Below are positions 1 through 7,860 of a stretch of DNA of 32,283 bases, one piece after another. Source of the DNA: Lentimicrobiaceae bacterium (GTDB taxonomy: Bacteria > Bacteroidota > Bacteroidia > Bacteroidales > F082); contig SUWU01000023.1 in NCBI GenBank assembly GCA_015061295.1, positions 1 to 32,283 of the forward strand, written 5' to 3'. The notes under the pieces are model-generated. The model was not told where the DNA came from. It saw nothing but the letters and a program-made list of their open reading frames with translations, and searched no databases. The stretch's first letter is position 1, and every line of letters begins with the position of its first letter. The position numbers and the translations under genes are program-made.

Positions 1-138
1 TTTAGAAACATTTTTTTTTATTTTTCTTGCTGAAGCAGGAAAAATAAACGGTTAAATCTGTAAACTCTGACCCGATTTTGACCCGATAAGAAAACAGCGA
101 CTTGGTTTAAGTCGCTGAATTTCAAGGTTTTAAATCTG
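1..138. other. Left-edge noncoding segment
   Basis: No gene is visible here. It contains a hairpin at 21-44 (10-bp stem with one G-T pair, loop TGAA), two close copies of GACCCGAT around 69-88, and the terminator listed separately. The hairpin has no T-run on its 3' side in either direction, so I do not call it a terminator. Confidence 0.4.
91..117 (-). terminator. Intrinsic terminator of the tRNA-Met gene
   Basis: A perfect 9-bp inverted repeat (95-103 with 109-117, 5-nt loop) is followed on the minus strand by TTTTCTT. It lies 22 nt beyond the 3' end of the minus-strand tRNA and is therefore its likely terminator. Confidence 0.7.
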
Positions 139-212
139 TAGCGAGGATGAGAATTGAACTCATGACCTCCGGGTTATGAATCCGACGCTCTAACCAACTG
201 AGCTACCTCGCC
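139..212 (-). tRNA. tRNA-Met (anticodon CAU)
   Basis: On the minus strand a 74-nt cloverleaf can be folded. The acceptor arms GGCGAGG and CCTCGCT pair with one G-T at the first position. The D arm is GCTC/GAGC, the anticodon loop is TTCATAA and the T arm is ATGAG/CTCAT around TTCAATT. The anticodon CAU fits elongator Met. CAU could in principle also be a lysidine-modified tRNA-Ile, which sequence alone does not exclude. Pair 31-39 in the anticodon stem is an A-C mismatch. CCA is not encoded (the discriminator A is followed by CA). A TATCTTTG promoter box lies just upstream and a terminator just downstream, so it is a single-gene unit. Confidence 0.92.
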
Positions 213-223
213 ATTTGCGGGTG

Positions 224-231
224 CAAAGATA
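224..231 (-). promoter_or_regulatory. -7 box for tRNA-Met
   Basis: The minus strand reads TATCTTTG, matching the Bacteroidota TAnnTTTG -7 consensus, 12 nt before the tRNA 5' end. The upstream side is a long A/T tract without a clear TTTG -33 element. Confidence 0.65.
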
Positions 232-311
232 TAAATTTTTTTTAATGAAAAAACATTTTTTTTCAAAAAAATAAAAAAATATTTTAGTGTCGTTTATTGT
301 AGAAAAATATG

Positions 312-319
312 TATCTTTG
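312..319 (+). promoter_or_regulatory. -7 box for the DUF1573 gene
   Basis: TATCTTTG matches the TAnnTTTG consensus 48 nt before the DUF1573 start codon. No good -33 element is seen at the usual spacing. Confidence 0.6.
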
Positions 320-366
320 GCGCTTGTAAGATATGTTTATATTAAATCATTTAAAATCAAAATAAG

Positions 367-819
367 ATGAAAAAGTTATTAGTAGTTTTGTGCTTGATGC
401 TTGCATCTATGTCTTTTGTTGCAGCACAAGAGAATGGTCCTCAGATCACTTTTGAGAAAACAACACACGATTTTGGCAAAATCCCATATAATGGAGATGG
501 AACATATGAGTTTCGTTTTCAGAATACGGGAAATGAACCTTTGATACTTACTCAACCTAAATCATCGTGTGGTTGTACTGTCCCTGAATGGCCTAAGAAA
601 CCTATATTACCAGGTGAGTCTGATGTTATTAGAGTAACATATAAGAATACCAATCGTCCTGGTAACTTCAACAAATATGTTACTATCTTCTCAAATACGA
701 AAGATAACAAAGATGTTAAACTTTACATAAAAGGTTCAGTTCTGCCTCAACAGACAGAGGCTCTCCCGACAAAAGATAATACAATGGGAGTGTCACCAAT
801 AAATAATACATCTAATTAA
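367..819 (+). CDS. DUF1573 secreted protein
   Basis: A 150-residue protein with an N-terminal signal peptide (MKKLLVVLCLMLASMSFVAAQ region, cleavage probably after AAQ). The rest is a single DUF1573 domain: the opening ITFEKTTHDFGKI, the conserved SSCGCTVPEWP segment around residues 66-76 and the closing KLYIKGSVLP strand are typical. DUF1573 folds as an immunoglobulin-like (ASH/MSP-type) beta sandwich and is very common in exported proteins of Bacteroidota; its molecular role is not established. The tail after residue 130 is polar and probably disordered. The gene has its own -7 box and a strong terminator, so it is probably monocistronic. Family assignment is secure, function unknown. Confidence 0.9.
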   Translation: MKKLLVVLCLMLASMSFVAAQENGPQITFEKTTHDFGKIPYNGDGTYEFRFQNTGNEPLILTQPKSSCGCTVPEWPKKPILPGESDVIRVTYKNTNRPGNFNKYVTIFSNTKDNKDVKLYIKGSVLPQQTEALPTKDNTMGVSPINNTSN

Positions 820-834
820 TTAAAGTCACAAAAG

Positions 835-865
835 AAACGAGTTATTTTTTTAACTCGTTTTTTTT
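835..865 (+). terminator. Intrinsic terminator after DUF1573 gene
   Basis: A perfect 10-bp stem (835-844 with 851-860) has a 6-T loop and is followed by further T residues. It ends only 16 nt before the aminotransferase start codon. Confidence 0.85.
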
Positions 866-881
866 ATTAAAATTTATAACT

Positions 882-2084
882 ATGCCAAGCATTTCTAAAA
901 AAGCTAAATCAATGCCAGCTTCACCTATTAGAAAGTTGGTGCCTTATTCTGACGCAGCAAAAGAAAGAGGAATACATGTGTTCCACCTTAATATAGGACA
1001 GCCTGATATAGAAACGCCACAGATAGCACTTGAAGCAGTACGTAATTACACAGAAAGAGTGGTGAAATATAGTCCATCACAAGGGACGTTGTCGTATAGA
1101 AAGAAACTGTGTGAATATTATGAGAAGTATGGAGTTAACATCGAGCCTGATGAGATAATCATTACTACAGGTGGCTCAGAAGCTCTTCTTATGTCGTTCT
1201 TAACTATAATGGATCCAGATGATGAGGTGATAATCCCAGAACCTTTCTATGCTAACTATAACGGCTTCGCTAAAAATGTGGGAGTGAAAGTAAAACCCAT
1301 ATATTCTTCTATTGAGACAGGTTTCGCTCTACCAGATATCTCTGAGTTTGAGAAAGCTATAACGCCGAAGACTAAGGCGATATTGATATGCAATCCTAAT
1401 AATCCAACAGGTTATCTCTATTCGGAGGAGGAGATGGAGACATTACGCCAGATAGTTCTTAAATATGATATTTTCCTCATATCAGATGAGGTTTATAGAG
1501 AGTTCTGCTATGAAAATGAGGTGCATCACTCTGCATTAAACCTTAAAGGAATTGAAGATCATGTTATATTGATTGACTCTGCATCGAAGAGATTTAGTGC
1601 ATGCGGTATCCGTATCGGTCGTATGATAACGAGAAATAAAGAACTTATTGATGCCGCTATGAAATTTGCTCAGGCTCGTTTGTCACCACCAACATTCGGA
1701 CAGGTGGCTGGTGAAGCTGCTCTCGATTGTCCTCAATCTTATTATGATGAAATCGTAAGTGAGTATGAGTCTCGCCGCAACGTGTGTATAAATGGTATCA
1801 ATAATATCGAAGGCGCTTCATGCCCAACACCTAAAGGCGCATTTTATATCGTAGCTCATCTCCCTATAGATGATAGCGAGAAATTCTGCAAATGGATGCT
1901 GACAGACTTCAATTATAATGGAAAGACTGTTATGATGGCTCCAGCAAGTGGATTCTATTCTACAGAAGGTCGCGGATTACAAGAGGTTAGAATTAGCTAC
2001 TGCCTCAAAAAAGAAGACTTAGAAGAATCAATGCTGATTATCAAAGAGGCTCTTAAAGTATATCCAGGAAGAACTGCTAATTAA
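882..2084 (+). CDS. Class I/II PLP-dependent aminotransferase
   Basis: A 400-residue fold-type I aminotransferase of the aspartate/aromatic aminotransferase superfamily. Visible motifs are ITTGGSEAL (phosphate and PLP binding, about 94-102), NPNNPTG at 171-177, SDEVY at 201-205 with the cofactor-contacting Asp202, the Schiff-base lysine in SASKRF (Lys236), and GIRIGR soon after. The C-terminal half has the usual KGAFYIVAHLP segment. Length is normal. The amino acid substrate cannot be read from sequence; aspartate, aromatic amino acids or another amino acid are all possible. No promoter fits in the 16 nt between the preceding terminator and the start codon, so expression by read-through of that terminator is likely. 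It converges on the DUF1343 gene across a hexamer repeat array. Confidence 0.92.
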   Translation: MPSISKKAKSMPASPIRKLVPYSDAAKERGIHVFHLNIGQPDIETPQIALEAVRNYTERVVKYSPSQGTLSYRKKLCEYYEKYGVNIEPDEIIITTGGSEALLMSFLTIMDPDDEVIIPEPFYANYNGFAKNVGVKVKPIYSSIETGFALPDISEFEKAITPKTKAILICNPNNPTGYLYSEEEMETLRQIVLKYDIFLISDEVYREFCYENEVHHSALNLKGIEDHVILIDSASKRFSACGIRIGRMITRNKELIDAAMKFAQARLSPPTFGQVAGEAALDCPQSYYDEIVSEYESRRNVCINGINNIEGASCPTPKGAFYIVAHLPIDDSEKFCKWMLTDFNYNGKTVMMAPASGFYSTEGRGLQEVRISYCLKKEDLEESMLIIKEALKVYPGRTAN

Positions 2085-2231
2085 CAATGGCAATTAACGA
2101 TGACGATGATTAATTGTTCATCGTCATCGTCATTGTCATCGTCAATTGTCATTGTCATTGTCATCGTCATCGTCATCGTTCATCGTCATCGTCATTGTCA
2201 TCGTCATTGTCATCGTCATTGTCATCGTTCA
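2085..2231 (+). repeat. TCATYG hexamer array with inverted left arm
   Basis: The whole gap between two convergent stop codons is a short-period array. From 2118 to 2227 there are 18 tandem units, TCATCG or TCATTG; two of them (at 2142 and 2179) carry an extra base. On the left, 2097-2109 is an inverted copy that pairs perfectly over 13 bp with 2118-2130 around an 8-nt loop. It may act as a terminator for both genes, but there is no T-run. Open frames through it are low-complexity artefacts. Confidence 0.95.
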
Positions 2232-3416
2232 TTAATACAATAAATATTTCTTTCTTATTTCTTTGTATTTGTCAAGTCCTTCTTTCCAACTATCTCTTAT
2301 TTCTTTTTCTGAAAGCCCGTCCTCAATCTGTTGTTGTAACTCTTTCGTTCCAGATAGTTTTAAGAAGAAATTGTTGAAAAACTTTTCCTTGTCCTTAAGC
2401 TGATTGTAAGCCTCAATGAGCCAACTGAGATTTATCTTGGCTTTTTCTTTCTTGAAGTTATGGGCATAATCTGTTAGGTCCTTGCCGAAACATTGTTTGT
2501 CGCATAGCAACGGTTTGTTTCTTCCTTCAGCCTGACGTGGCGTGAAGGTGAAGTCGGCTTGAATTGATGGATGTCCATAAACCTGAAAAGGAAACTGTGT
2601 GCCACGACCTACACTGACGACTGTCCCCTCAAAAAAACATAAGGAAGGGTAGAGATATACAGACTCCCAATTAGGAAGGTTGGGTGACGGCTTAACAGAA
2701 AGTCGATAAATACAATCTCTGTCGTAATCGCCTAATGGTATCACCTGCAATTTACAATGCAGACTATCCTTTAGCCAGTGTTCTCCATTGACCATCAAAG
2801 CGTATTCTCCGATAGTGAGTCCATATACAACCGGTACTTGATGTAGTCCTACAAAAGATGAGTTTTCATCTTCTAATACAGGACCGTCAATGTAAAAGCC
2901 ATTGGGATTGGGTCGGTCTAAGATAATGACAGAAATGTCGTTTTCAGCAGCGGCTTCCATGACGTATGTCATTGTAGAGATATAAGTATAAAATCGTGTC
3001 CCAACATCTTGCAGGTCGAATAACAATACATCGATATCTTCAAGTTGTGAAGATGTTGGCTTTTTGTTGTTTCCATATAAAGAAATGATAGGAATATTTG
3101 TTTTCTCGTCAATGCTGTTGCCAACTGATGCTCCTTCGTCGGCTTTGCCTCTAAATCCATGTTCTGGAGTAAATATCTTCCTTATATCAATGTTGTACGT
3201 TAAAAGTGTATCAATGAGGTGTGTGCCGTTAAATACACTCGTCTGATTGGCGACAATGCCTACATTTTTATCTTTTATTTCAGGAAGATAAAGCTCTAAA
3301 CGGGAAGCTCCAACAATTGCATCTTGATCGTTGAGTATTTTTCTCTGTGCATAAGTGTCGCAACATGAAAAAAAGATGGAAATTGTGAAAAATAAAAATA
3401 AAAAAAATCGTCGCAT
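2232..3416 (-). CDS. namZ: DUF1343 / NamZ-like exo-beta-N-acetylmuramidase
   Basis: A 394-residue exported protein of the DUF1343 family (glycoside hydrolase family GH171). The characterised member, Bacillus subtilis NamZ (YbbC), releases MurNAc from the non-reducing ends of peptidoglycan fragments. Visible family segments include FTPEHGFRG followed by DEGASVGNSID, LLFDLQDVGTRFYTY and ILDRPNPNGFYIDGPVLE. The N-terminus is a hydrophobic signal peptide containing FFSCC; it could be a weak lipobox, but position -3 is Phe rather than Leu, so secretion as a soluble periplasmic protein is equally possible. Its stop codon abuts the hexamer array. A weak minus-strand -7 box (TATCATTG, 3440-3447) lies upstream. 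A role in cell-wall turnover or recycling is inferred from the family. Confidence 0.88.
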   Translation of the reverse strand: MRRFFLFLFFTISIFFSCCDTYAQRKILNDQDAIVGASRLELYLPEIKDKNVGIVANQTSVFNGTHLIDTLLTYNIDIRKIFTPEHGFRGKADEGASVGNSIDEKTNIPIISLYGNNKKPTSSQLEDIDVLLFDLQDVGTRFYTYISTMTYVMEAAAENDISVIILDRPNPNGFYIDGPVLEDENSSFVGLHQVPVVYGLTIGEYALMVNGEHWLKDSLHCKLQVIPLGDYDRDCIYRLSVKPSPNLPNWESVYLYPSLCFFEGTVVSVGRGTQFPFQVYGHPSIQADFTFTPRQAEGRNKPLLCDKQCFGKDLTDYAHNFKKEKAKINLSWLIEAYNQLKDKEKFFNNFFLKLSGTKELQQQIEDGLSEKEIRDSWKEGLDKYKEIRKKYLLY

Positions 3417-3431
3417 ACTTGAATAAATGTT

Positions 3432-3439
3432 TATTTTTG
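3432..3439 (+). promoter_or_regulatory. -7 box for ABC permease gene
   Basis: TATTTTTG matches TAnnTTTG, with its last base 17 nt before the permease start codon, in the divergent gap with the DUF1343 gene. Confidence 0.55.
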
Positions 3440-3455
3440 CAATGATAAGAAAAAA

Positions 3456-4676
3456 ATGAAAGCGACACGATTTATATCATCAAGAATTTTCTCCCTGTCG
3501 AAAGAAAATCTGTCTTCGACGGTGATGAAAATCGCTATGCTGAGCATAGCTCTTGGTATCGCTATAATGTTGATTTCTATATCTGTTGTTGTTGGTTTTA
3601 AAAATCAGATAAAAGATAAAGTCATAGGATTTGTCTCTCCAATACAGATTCAAGTGTTAAATCAGAATGAGTCGATGGAAGAAACTCCGTTTGTGTATGA
3701 TAGCCTCGTGAAGTCGCGCCTGCAACTTCCTTTTATCAAGTCGATACATCAGACTGCCAACAAAGCTGGTATTATAAAGACCGACTCGGAGATACAGGGT
3801 GTAGTGCTGAAAGGTGTTGATAAAGATTATAATTGGGATTATATATCTTCTAACATAGTGGCAGGTTCCTTGCCAGAATATAATGATGCTGAACGTTCTA
3901 ATGATGTGATTATATCTAAAATAATATCTGATAAGATGCATCTTGGTGTAGGCGACGATATAAGAATATGGTTTGTGGGAGAGGATATGAAAGCTCGCGG
4001 GAGAAAGTTTTCTGTTAAAGGTATTTACGAGACAGGATTAGTAGAATGCGATGAGCGTTTTGTGTATTGCGATTTGAACCAGATACGTCGTCTTAATGGC
4101 TGGGAAAATGATGAGGTCGGCCACTTGGAGATAATGCTGACAGAAGGTGTTGATATAGAAGAAGCTAATAATATAATTTATTATTCTATACCAACAAATC
4201 TTCTTTCTTTGACAGCATCTGACTTATATCCTCAGATTTTCGATTGGTTAGAGCTTCAGGATATGAATGTGGTGATAATCATAGCTCTTATGCTGATGGT
4301 GTCGGGCGTGACGATTATTAGTATGTTGCTGATAATAGTACTTGAAAGAACTTCTACCATTGGAGTTCTTAAAGCTATGGGAGCTGACAATGCCTTCGTT
4401 AGAAAAATATTCTTACAACGTTCTCGTAAGATATTATTGGTAGGTATGTTAATAGGTAATGCCTTTGGATTAGGTCTGTGTGTAATTCAAAAATATACCG
4501 AGTTTATTAAATTGTCACCAGAATCGTATTATCTGTCGTCGGTGCCTATAGAGTTGAACTTATGGTATATACTTATGCTTAATGTGGGGACATTTTTGCT
4601 GTGGGTGCTGATGATGCTCATTCCAACAATGGTTATCAATAATGTGAAACCATCTAAATCAATACGTTTTGAATAA
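3456..4676 (+). CDS. ABC transporter permease, LolC/LolE-FtsX type
   Basis: A 406-residue inner-membrane protein with the MacB/FtsX/LolE architecture. It has a short cytoplasmic N-terminus, one transmembrane helix (about residues 24-48), a large periplasmic core domain (about 50-265) and three C-terminal helices (about 272-297, 318-338 and 372-398). The segment ERTSTIGVLKAMGAD after the second helix is the conserved cytoplasmic coupling region of FtsX-like permeases. LolC/E homologues extract lipoproteins from the inner membrane for delivery to the outer membrane, and other relatives export peptides or drugs, so the substrate is not certain. No ATP-binding partner is encoded next to it; in Bacteroidota the ATPase is often elsewhere. 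It probably shares a transcript with the next gene (21-nt gap). Confidence 0.85.
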   Translation: MKATRFISSRIFSLSKENLSSTVMKIAMLSIALGIAIMLISISVVVGFKNQIKDKVIGFVSPIQIQVLNQNESMEETPFVYDSLVKSRLQLPFIKSIHQTANKAGIIKTDSEIQGVVLKGVDKDYNWDYISSNIVAGSLPEYNDAERSNDVIISKIISDKMHLGVGDDIRIWFVGEDMKARGRKFSVKGIYETGLVECDERFVYCDLNQIRRLNGWENDEVGHLEIMLTEGVDIEEANNIIYYSIPTNLLSLTASDLYPQIFDWLELQDMNVVIIIALMLMVSGVTIISMLLIIVLERTSTIGVLKAMGADNAFVRKIFLQRSRKILLVGMLIGNAFGLGLCVIQKYTEFIKLSPESYYLSSVPIELNLWYILMLNVGTFLLWVLMMLIPTMVINNVKPSKSIRFE

Positions 4677-4697
4677 TATCAAATACAATATATTATT

Positions 4698-5153
4698 ATG
4701 AATAATTTAACGATAGAACCTTTGAAAGGATATGGCGACATCAGATTTGGAATGTCGGTTGATGAGATTGTGAATATTTTCGGTGAACCGAGCAATCATG
4801 AGGAAATGGAGCCTCTTGCTGAAGGGGTGGAGAATGTTAGTGTTCTTTATGATTATGATGATGAAGATTTCTCGTTATATTTTGAAGGTGTCTCATCATA
4901 TGTAGTGGCAAGTATATCAACGAGGAATGAAGACGCTATGCTCTTTGGAGAACGTATCTATGATATGAGTCGCAATGAGATAGTGGATATGATGAAAGAA
5001 AACGGATATAAAGAGTTTGAGATAGAGGAACAAGATGGTGATACATGTATCATCTATGATGAATTGATGCTCGATTTTTATTTCATCGATGGTGAGTTGG
5101 TAGATGTAGTGTGGGGTGTTATTGTTGACTCAAAAGGTAATATAATATCTTAA
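4698..5153 (+). CDS. Acidic hypothetical protein
   Basis: A 151-residue cytoplasmic protein that I do not recognise. It has no signal peptide or membrane segment. It is strongly acidic: I count 36 Asp/Glu against 8 Lys/Arg. The opening (GYGDIRFGMSVDEIVNIFGEPS) resembles the helix-turn start of BamE/SmpA-like small domains, in which a strand is followed by FGM-x-x-x-E-V and a GEP turn, but this is only a resemblance. Later segments alternate predicted strands (TCIIYDELMLDFYFIDGELV) with short helices. It follows the permease by 21 nt, consistent with one operon, and its stop codon lies 2 nt from the convergent xerD stop with no terminator between them. Confidence 0.75.
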   Translation: MNNLTIEPLKGYGDIRFGMSVDEIVNIFGEPSNHEEMEPLAEGVENVSVLYDYDDEDFSLYFEGVSSYVVASISTRNEDAMLFGERIYDMSRNEIVDMMKENGYKEFEIEEQDGDTCIIYDELMLDFYFIDGELVDVVWGVIVDSKGNIIS

Positions 5154-5155
5154 CC

Positions 5156-6061
5156 TTACCTGTCGTAACGAGGGTGAAATCCTGCTATGACTTCTCTTAA
5201 ATATTGATCTGAGACATGGGTGTAAATCTCTGTTGTGCTTATGCTCGAATGTCCAAGCATCTGCTGTACAGCTCTTAAATCAGCACCACCTTCTAATAGA
5301 TGTGTCGCAAAAGAATGTCGTAACGAATGTGGCCCTATATTTTTCCTTATTCCAGCGTTCTCTACGAGCTCCTTGATAATGATAAATATCATCTGCCTGC
5401 TCAAGGCGTTGCCTCTTCTGTTGAGAAATACAGTGTCGCTGAATTTATCCTTTATATTAAGATGCTCTCTTTCTCCTTCAACGTAATTGAATATCGACTT
5501 TAATGTGGTCTTGCCAATAGGAATTAGACGCTCCTTGTCACCTTTGCCAACAACCTTAATAAACTCATCTTCCTTGTATATGTTACTTATCTTCAATGAA
5601 ATCAATTCCGATACTCGTAAGCCGCATCCATATAAAACTTCTATAATAGCTCTGTTTCTATGTCCTAAAGGCTGACTTAAATCGATAATATCAATCATGT
5701 TGCGAATTTCATTGTATGTTAAGACATCTGGAAGATGACGCCCTATTGATGGCGATGAGATGAGAATGGTCGGATTCTCGATAATAACTTTCTCTTGAAT
5801 GAGATATGCAAAAAACTTCTTTAATCCTGATAATATCCTTGCCTGCGAACTTGCAGAAAATCCTAAATCATATAGAAAAGCAAAGAAACCTTCAATGTCA
5901 TCTTGCACCACATCTTTCAATAATAAAGAGTGACTGATGCTATCAAGATATTGCTTAAATAATTCTATGTCATGAGAATATGCAATGACGCTGTTATCAG
6001 ACAAAGATTGCTCCAATCTGAGATAATCGATGAATCGTTTTATGATAAAATTGTCAAGCAT
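5156..6061 (-). CDS. xerD: Tyrosine recombinase XerD
   Basis: A 301-residue tyrosine recombinase with the normal XerC/XerD two-domain layout: an N-terminal SAM-like core-binding domain (about 5-95) and a C-terminal catalytic domain (about 112-300). The full catalytic set is visible: Arg149 in GCGLRVSEL, Lys173 in GKGDKER, His245 and Arg248 in HSLRHSFATHL, His271 in LGHSS and the nucleophile Tyr280 in TEIYTHV. Length, absence of extra domains and chromosomal setting fit the housekeeping Xer protein that resolves chromosome dimers at dif, rather than an element integrase. XerC and XerD are hard to separate by eye; XerD is preferred from overall similarity. It starts with ATG at 6061, with a T-rich region upstream. 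Confidence 0.92.
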   Translation of the reverse strand: MLDNFIIKRFIDYLRLEQSLSDNSVIAYSHDIELFKQYLDSISHSLLLKDVVQDDIEGFFAFLYDLGFSASSQARILSGLKKFFAYLIQEKVIIENPTILISSPSIGRHLPDVLTYNEIRNMIDIIDLSQPLGHRNRAIIEVLYGCGLRVSELISLKISNIYKEDEFIKVVGKGDKERLIPIGKTTLKSIFNYVEGEREHLNIKDKFSDTVFLNRRGNALSRQMIFIIIKELVENAGIRKNIGPHSLRHSFATHLLEGGADLRAVQQMLGHSSISTTEIYTHVSDQYLREVIAGFHPRYDR

Positions 6062-6121
6062 TTTTTTTACAAAAATGAGAAATATTATCCGAATAATGAA
6101 ATTATTTCTGCAAAAAAAATG

Positions 6122-6129
6122 TATTTTTG
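6122..6129 (+). promoter_or_regulatory. -7 box for Omp28-like gene
   Basis: TATTTTTG matches TAnnTTTG; its last base is 22 nt before the start codon at 6151. Confidence 0.55.
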
Positions 6130-6150
6130 TTGAGTTAATTATAATGAGAA

Positions 6151-7806
6151 ATGAATATGAAAAAAGTACTTTTGTTTATTGTCGCTTCTGTGCTTATATT
6201 CAATAGTTTAAAAGCACAAGATGCTACAAGAGAGAATGTTGCACGTGAGTGTGTATTGTATGAAATCTTTACAGGTATTAGATGTCCTAACTGTCCAGCA
6301 GTGGCTTTGGGTGTTGCAAGAATGTTGGAAGAGGGTAAAGATATTGCTGCTGTTGCTTATCATACAAGTGCATATTCGCCAGCTGACTTATATACTGCTG
6401 AAACCAACTCAAGAGCAAATTATTACAATGTCTCAGGTTACCCTACAGTGAGGACAGACGGCGCCATGTGTGTGTCAGGTGGCGGACCAGCAAGTTATGC
6501 AGACCCTATTTATCAAAGTTATCTTTTGCCAAAATATAACCAAGCTATAGCAAAGACAAGTCCTTATACTATAGAACTTTACATTGATGCTCAATCGGGT
6601 GAGGTGACAGCAACAGTCAATAAGGTAGGAGATGTAGCGGCAAACAACTTGAGGTTTTTCATGGTGATGACAGAGTCGCATATTCAACGTGCATGGCAAG
6701 GTTTAAGTGAACTTAATTTCGTGGTTCGTGATATGTTGCCAAACCAAAATGGAATAACTATGACAGATGAAGAAACACAGTCTTTTACTGAAACTTTTGA
6801 TTTGAGGGAATATGATAGAACAGACTGTGAGATCGTAGCTTGGGTGCAAAATTATTCTAGCAGAGAAGTGCTCCAAGCTGTCAAATTTTCATTAGCAGAC
6901 CTTGCAATGGACAATGATGTAAGGATACGTGAAGTTAATGACATGGTTACTAATTTGTGTTCTGGTAAAGTGTCTCCATGTATCTCTATCATAAATAATG
7001 GTAACGCAAACTTAAAATCAGTTTTGTTTACTTTCAAAGATGATAATGAAAATGCTATAGAGACTTTTCTTTGGGAAGGTGACCTTGCTAAAGGTGAGAT
7101 GACAGATGTTGCTATACCTGAGTTTGATCTTGCTTCTTCAACGAAGTTGATTATTGAAGCTACTGAAGTTAATGGTGTTGCTGATGGTTTCCTTCAAGAT
7201 AATGTTTGTACAATTGAATTGAAAGAGGCTTTCGATGTTAAAGGTTATGTGAAGATGCAGATTAGAACGAGCTCAAACCCAGAGGAAATGACCATAACTT
7301 TGAGGAATATGGATAATGGTGAAGTCGTAAATACATATAATTACGACACGCCTAAAAAATCAATAAGTGAAGATATTTATTTGCCATCTGTCGGTTGCTA
7401 TAGATTGGAGTTTGTTAGTTCTACAGGCAATGGGTATGATGGAGGTTTCTTCAAGTTGCAAGATGCTACTGGCAATCAGGTATTCTTCTGCGAACAAGGA
7501 GCAGAATATTTCAAATATAACCTTAACATAGACATGTATTCAAGCAGTGTTGTCGATGTGGAAGAGATAAATGCTGATGAGATAAGTATTTATCCTAATC
7601 CTGTGACATCTGTAGTTAATATCTCTGTGGATAACATGAATAGTGTTAGCGTCTATAATGCGATGGGACAACTCGTTTATGAACAAAATGCTGACGATGA
7701 TGTTATAAAAATAGATGTTAGCTCATGGTCAAATGGATTGTACTATGTTAATGTTATGACTTCTGAAGGTAAGAAGTTGTTGCAAAAGTTAATTGTTAAT
7801 AAATAA
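6151..7806 (+). CDS. Omp28-like thioredoxin-fold protein, T9SS cargo
   Basis: A 551-residue secreted protein. The N-terminus is a signal peptide ending near SLKAQ. Residues about 25-230 resemble Omp28-related outer-membrane proteins, which have a thioredoxin-like fold: YEIFTGIRCPNCPA carries a CxxC pair, and the later GYPTVRTDG corresponds to the cis-Pro region. A middle beta-rich region (about 250-460) looks adhesive or scaffolding. The last 75 or so residues, from ISIYPNPVTSVVNISV through SNGLYYVNV to the terminal KLLQKLIVNK, form a type A T9SS C-terminal sorting domain, so the protein is predicted to cross the outer membrane and be anchored or released. ATG at 6157 is an alternative start that changes nothing in the mature protein. 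It has its own promoter box and terminator. The native ligand is unknown. Confidence 0.88.
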   Translation: MNMKKVLLFIVASVLIFNSLKAQDATRENVARECVLYEIFTGIRCPNCPAVALGVARMLEEGKDIAAVAYHTSAYSPADLYTAETNSRANYYNVSGYPTVRTDGAMCVSGGGPASYADPIYQSYLLPKYNQAIAKTSPYTIELYIDAQSGEVTATVNKVGDVAANNLRFFMVMTESHIQRAWQGLSELNFVVRDMLPNQNGITMTDEETQSFTETFDLREYDRTDCEIVAWVQNYSSREVLQAVKFSLADLAMDNDVRIREVNDMVTNLCSGKVSPCISIINNGNANLKSVLFTFKDDNENAIETFLWEGDLAKGEMTDVAIPEFDLASSTKLIIEATEVNGVADGFLQDNVCTIELKEAFDVKGYVKMQIRTSSNPEEMTITLRNMDNGEVVNTYNYDTPKKSISEDIYLPSVGCYRLEFVSSTGNGYDGGFFKLQDATGNQVFFCEQGAEYFKYNLNIDMYSSSVVDVEEINADEISIYPNPVTSVVNISVDNMNSVSVYNAMGQLVYEQNADDDVIKIDVSSWSNGLYYVNVMTSEGKKLLQKLIVNK

Positions 7807-7816
7807 TTTTATGTTG

Positions 7817-7844
7817 AGACGTCACTATGTGGCGTCTTTTTTTT
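7817..7844 (+). terminator. Intrinsic terminator after Omp28-like gene
   Basis: A 9-bp stem with one G-T pair (7817-7825 with 7829-7837), a 3-nt loop and seven T residues. It ends 16 nt before the mpl start codon. Confidence 0.85.
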
Positions 7845-7860
7845 GTTAATAATTTTATAT

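Noticed and set aside
1..212. Integrated element attached to the tRNA-Met 3' end
   Set aside because: No second copy of the tRNA 3' end is visible in the short left flank, and no integrase is present; the GACCCGAT direct repeats alone do not support an attachment site.
2085..2231. CRISPR array
   Set aside because: The repeats are 6 nt and directly adjoining, with no unique spacers, and no cas genes are present.
2114..2377. 87-residue plus-strand frame starting in the hexamer array
   Set aside because: Its first half is a translation of the TCATYG array and its second half is antisense to the DUF1343 gene, so it is not a real gene.
5156..6061. XerD as the recombinase for the hsdS inversion or as a mobile-element integrase
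   Set aside because: It has the standard length and motifs of the housekeeping Xer protein, lies over 25 kb from hsdS and is not flanked by element genes.
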